A model generated the notes under the pieces. That model was not told the DNA's origin and did no database searches. It saw nothing but the letters and a program-made list of their open reading frames with translations. Source: Molanna angustata (lineage: Eukaryota > Arthropoda > Insecta > Trichoptera > Molannidae). Taken from it: a stretch of 64,000 bases of DNA. The position numbers and the translations under genes were made by a program. This document shows positions 62,567 to 64,000 of this stretch, in pieces (position 1 is the first letter of the stretch; each line of letters begins with the position of its first letter). The stretch is taken from NCBI GenBank assembly GCA_963576475.1, contig OY754978.1, positions 6,026,629 to 6,090,628 of the forward strand, written 5' to 3'.

Positions 62567-63185
62567 ATTAAATGCGGTAAAAGAAGATGACAAAATATAT
62601 AATGCTGCGAAAAAGCATGACAAAATATATAATGCTGCGAAAAAGGATGACAAAATATATAATGATGTGAAAAAGGATGACAAAATATATAATGCTGCGA
62701 AAAAGGATGACAAAATATATAATGATGCGAAAAAGGATGACAAAATATATAATTCTGCGAAAAAGGATGACAAAATATATAATGATGCGAAAAAGGATGA
62801 CAAAATATATAATGCTGCGAAAAAGGATGACAAAATATATAATTCTGCGAAAAAGGATGACAAAATATATAATGATGCGAAAAAGGATGACAAAATATAT
62901 AATGCTGCGAAAAAGGATGACAAAATATATAATTCTGCGAAAAAGGATGACAAAATATATAATGATGCGAAAAAGGATGACAAAATATATAATGATGCGA
63001 AAAAGGATGACAAAATATATAATGCTGCGAAAAAGGATGACAAAATATATAATTCTGCGAAAAAGGATGACAAAATATATAATGATGCGAAAAAGGATGA
63101 CAAAATATATAATGATGCGAAAAAGGATGACAAAATATATAATGATGCGAAAAAGGATGGCAAAATTTATAATGATGTAATAAAT
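62567..63185. repeat. 30-bp minisatellite, about 21 copies, with triplet-variant pattern
   Basis: Unit GATGACAAAATATATAATNN plus NGCGAAAAAG, period exactly 30 bp. The variable triplet (NNN) is GCT, GAT or TCT, and in the middle of the array runs in a GAT-GCT-TCT order several times, suggesting a 90-bp higher-order unit. Long frames stay open on both strands because the period is a multiple of 3; the + frame would give a KKDDKIYNxA decapeptide. Confidence 0.95.
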
Positions 63186-63299
63186 GATATAAAAAAAGGA
63201 CAAAATACAACATAATAAAGAAAGCTGTCCCACCATCTATATAATAATATATCAACACCAACAGAAAAATTAAAAGTAGATGGGAAACTGAGCAAAGAA

Positions 63300-63860
63300 A
63301 TATTTATTTATTTATTTAACTTTTTGTACATAATATAAACAAATATAATGCACACTGGCAGGCTTATTGCCATTAGGCAATTTCTTCCAACCAACCAGAT
63401 TACAGAGTGACAGAAATATACATGTACATCAACAAAAAATGAAAGCTACAAAAGAACAGAGAAAATATACATATCACCAATATAAATAATAAAAAAAAAA
63501 CATAGCAAAAAAAGGGATTGGGAAGGAAAAAGAAGAGGAAATCGAGATCAGATGTTTAGGGATAAATATTACGTAGCAAAGGGAAGGAAGGAAAAGGAGA
63601 GGGATTAGGTATTATCGGAGAGATATCCCTGCTTTAGTCTTTTCTTGAAAATGGAAAGCGAGTTTGACGAAGTTATATCAGGACTCAAATTATTCCTGAG
63701 TCTTGGTGAACGTACTTCAAAAGGAAGAGCTGAAAAATTCAGTATTGTGAATGGGGATAGTTAATGTAGTACTTTCAGCAGATGGAAGCGATAGGCCGTG
63801 ATTAGATAAATAGGTGAATTTGGTTTTAAGGTACTGCGGTGAATTAGGATTAAAGAGCGT
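63300..63860 (-). pseudogene. CR1/Jockey-like LINE C-terminus and 3' tail
   Basis: Reverse strand near 63620-63810: GLSLPSAESTTLTIPIHNTE, FRST-type remnants, RSPRLRNNLSPDITSSNSLS, IFKKRLKQGYLS, with frameshifts. The 3'UTR contains GGTTGGAAGAAATTGCCTAA and ends in TAAATAAATAAATA (63300-63315). Same family as 29540-30080. Confidence 0.78.
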
Positions 63861-63889
63861 ATTATATAGAAGTGACAAAATATGTATAT

Positions 63890-64000
63890 TTTGCCGTTGT
63901 CGTATCTTAGGCCAATGGAGAGTTCAAGGGGAATAAAACAGGGAGATAGTCTGAGTCCTTTCCTGTTAAATTTAACTACGGACAAGGTGATAGAGTACAT
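63890..64000 (+). pseudogene. Reverse-transcriptase motif fragment at window edge
   Basis: The + strand reads ESSRGIKQGDSLSPFLLNLT, TDKVIEY up to the last base. RGIKQGDSLSPFLxN is RT motif B of LINEs. It continues beyond the window, so its state is unknown. Opposite in orientation to the adjacent LINE tail. Confidence 0.75.

Noticed and set aside
62443..63261. Several 160-270 codon frames on both strands, including a KKDDKIYN decapeptide repeat
   Set aside because: All are readings of one 30-bp tandem array; frames are open on both strands at once, and the + frame lacks a good ATG start.
63761..64000. 79-codon reverse frame at the window end
   Set aside because: The right part is antisense to an RT motif on the + strand, and the left part is the LINE C-terminus; not a single protein.

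Overview
This is AT-rich nuclear DNA from an animal, most likely an insect (inferred from gene structure, TE content and AT bias; the order cannot be fixed, and a hemipteran-like genome is only a guess). Two spliced, conserved protein-coding genes lie head to tail on the + strand, and most of the rest is mobile elements and tandem arrays. No bacterial genes, CRISPR array, rRNA or clearly functional tRNA gene was seen.

Layout. (1) 169-19332: FEM1 (closest to vertebrate FEM1B), 11 coding exons in the window encoding about 624 codons including the stop. The first roughly 38 residues lie upstream of base 1. Its introns hold a 21-copy 90-bp minisatellite, a 568-bp TIR MITE ending 44 bp before an exon, a 26-bp array, a 102-bp higher-order array, LINE remnants, a TA-flanked DNA element with a nested hAT MITE, a pogo/Tigger remnant, a Helitron-like element and SINEs. 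(2) 19333-25993: FEM1 3'UTR and intergenic DNA with a decayed non-LTR reverse transcriptase. (3) 25994-45939: muskelin, 13 coding exons, complete at 843 codons plus stop, every junction GT-AG and in phase. Its introns hold a 16-copy 73-bp minisatellite grown from its own exon 6 donor site, a tandem partial duplication of exon 10, SINEs, LINE fragments and a long hairpin. (4) 45940-50890: intergenic, with LINE remnants, the second copy of the 568-bp MITE, another TIR element and a SINE. (5) 50908-56445 (- strand): a full-length, apparently intact non-LTR retrotransposon (ORF1 with three CCHC knuckles; ORF2 with endonuclease, RT and RNase H) bounded by a perfect 12-bp target duplication. (6) 56458-64000: gene-poor, with LINE tails, foldback elements and 35-bp and 30-bp minisatellites.

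Function. By family knowledge both host genes encode substrate receptors of ubiquitin ligases: FEM1B for CUL2-ElonginB/C, and muskelin for the CTLH/GID complex. Their adjacency is an observation; no shared regulation is shown. The mobile fraction includes a tRNA-headed SINE family whose tail resembles the tail of CR1/Jockey-like LINE fragments in the same window, which suggests a SINE-LINE partnership.
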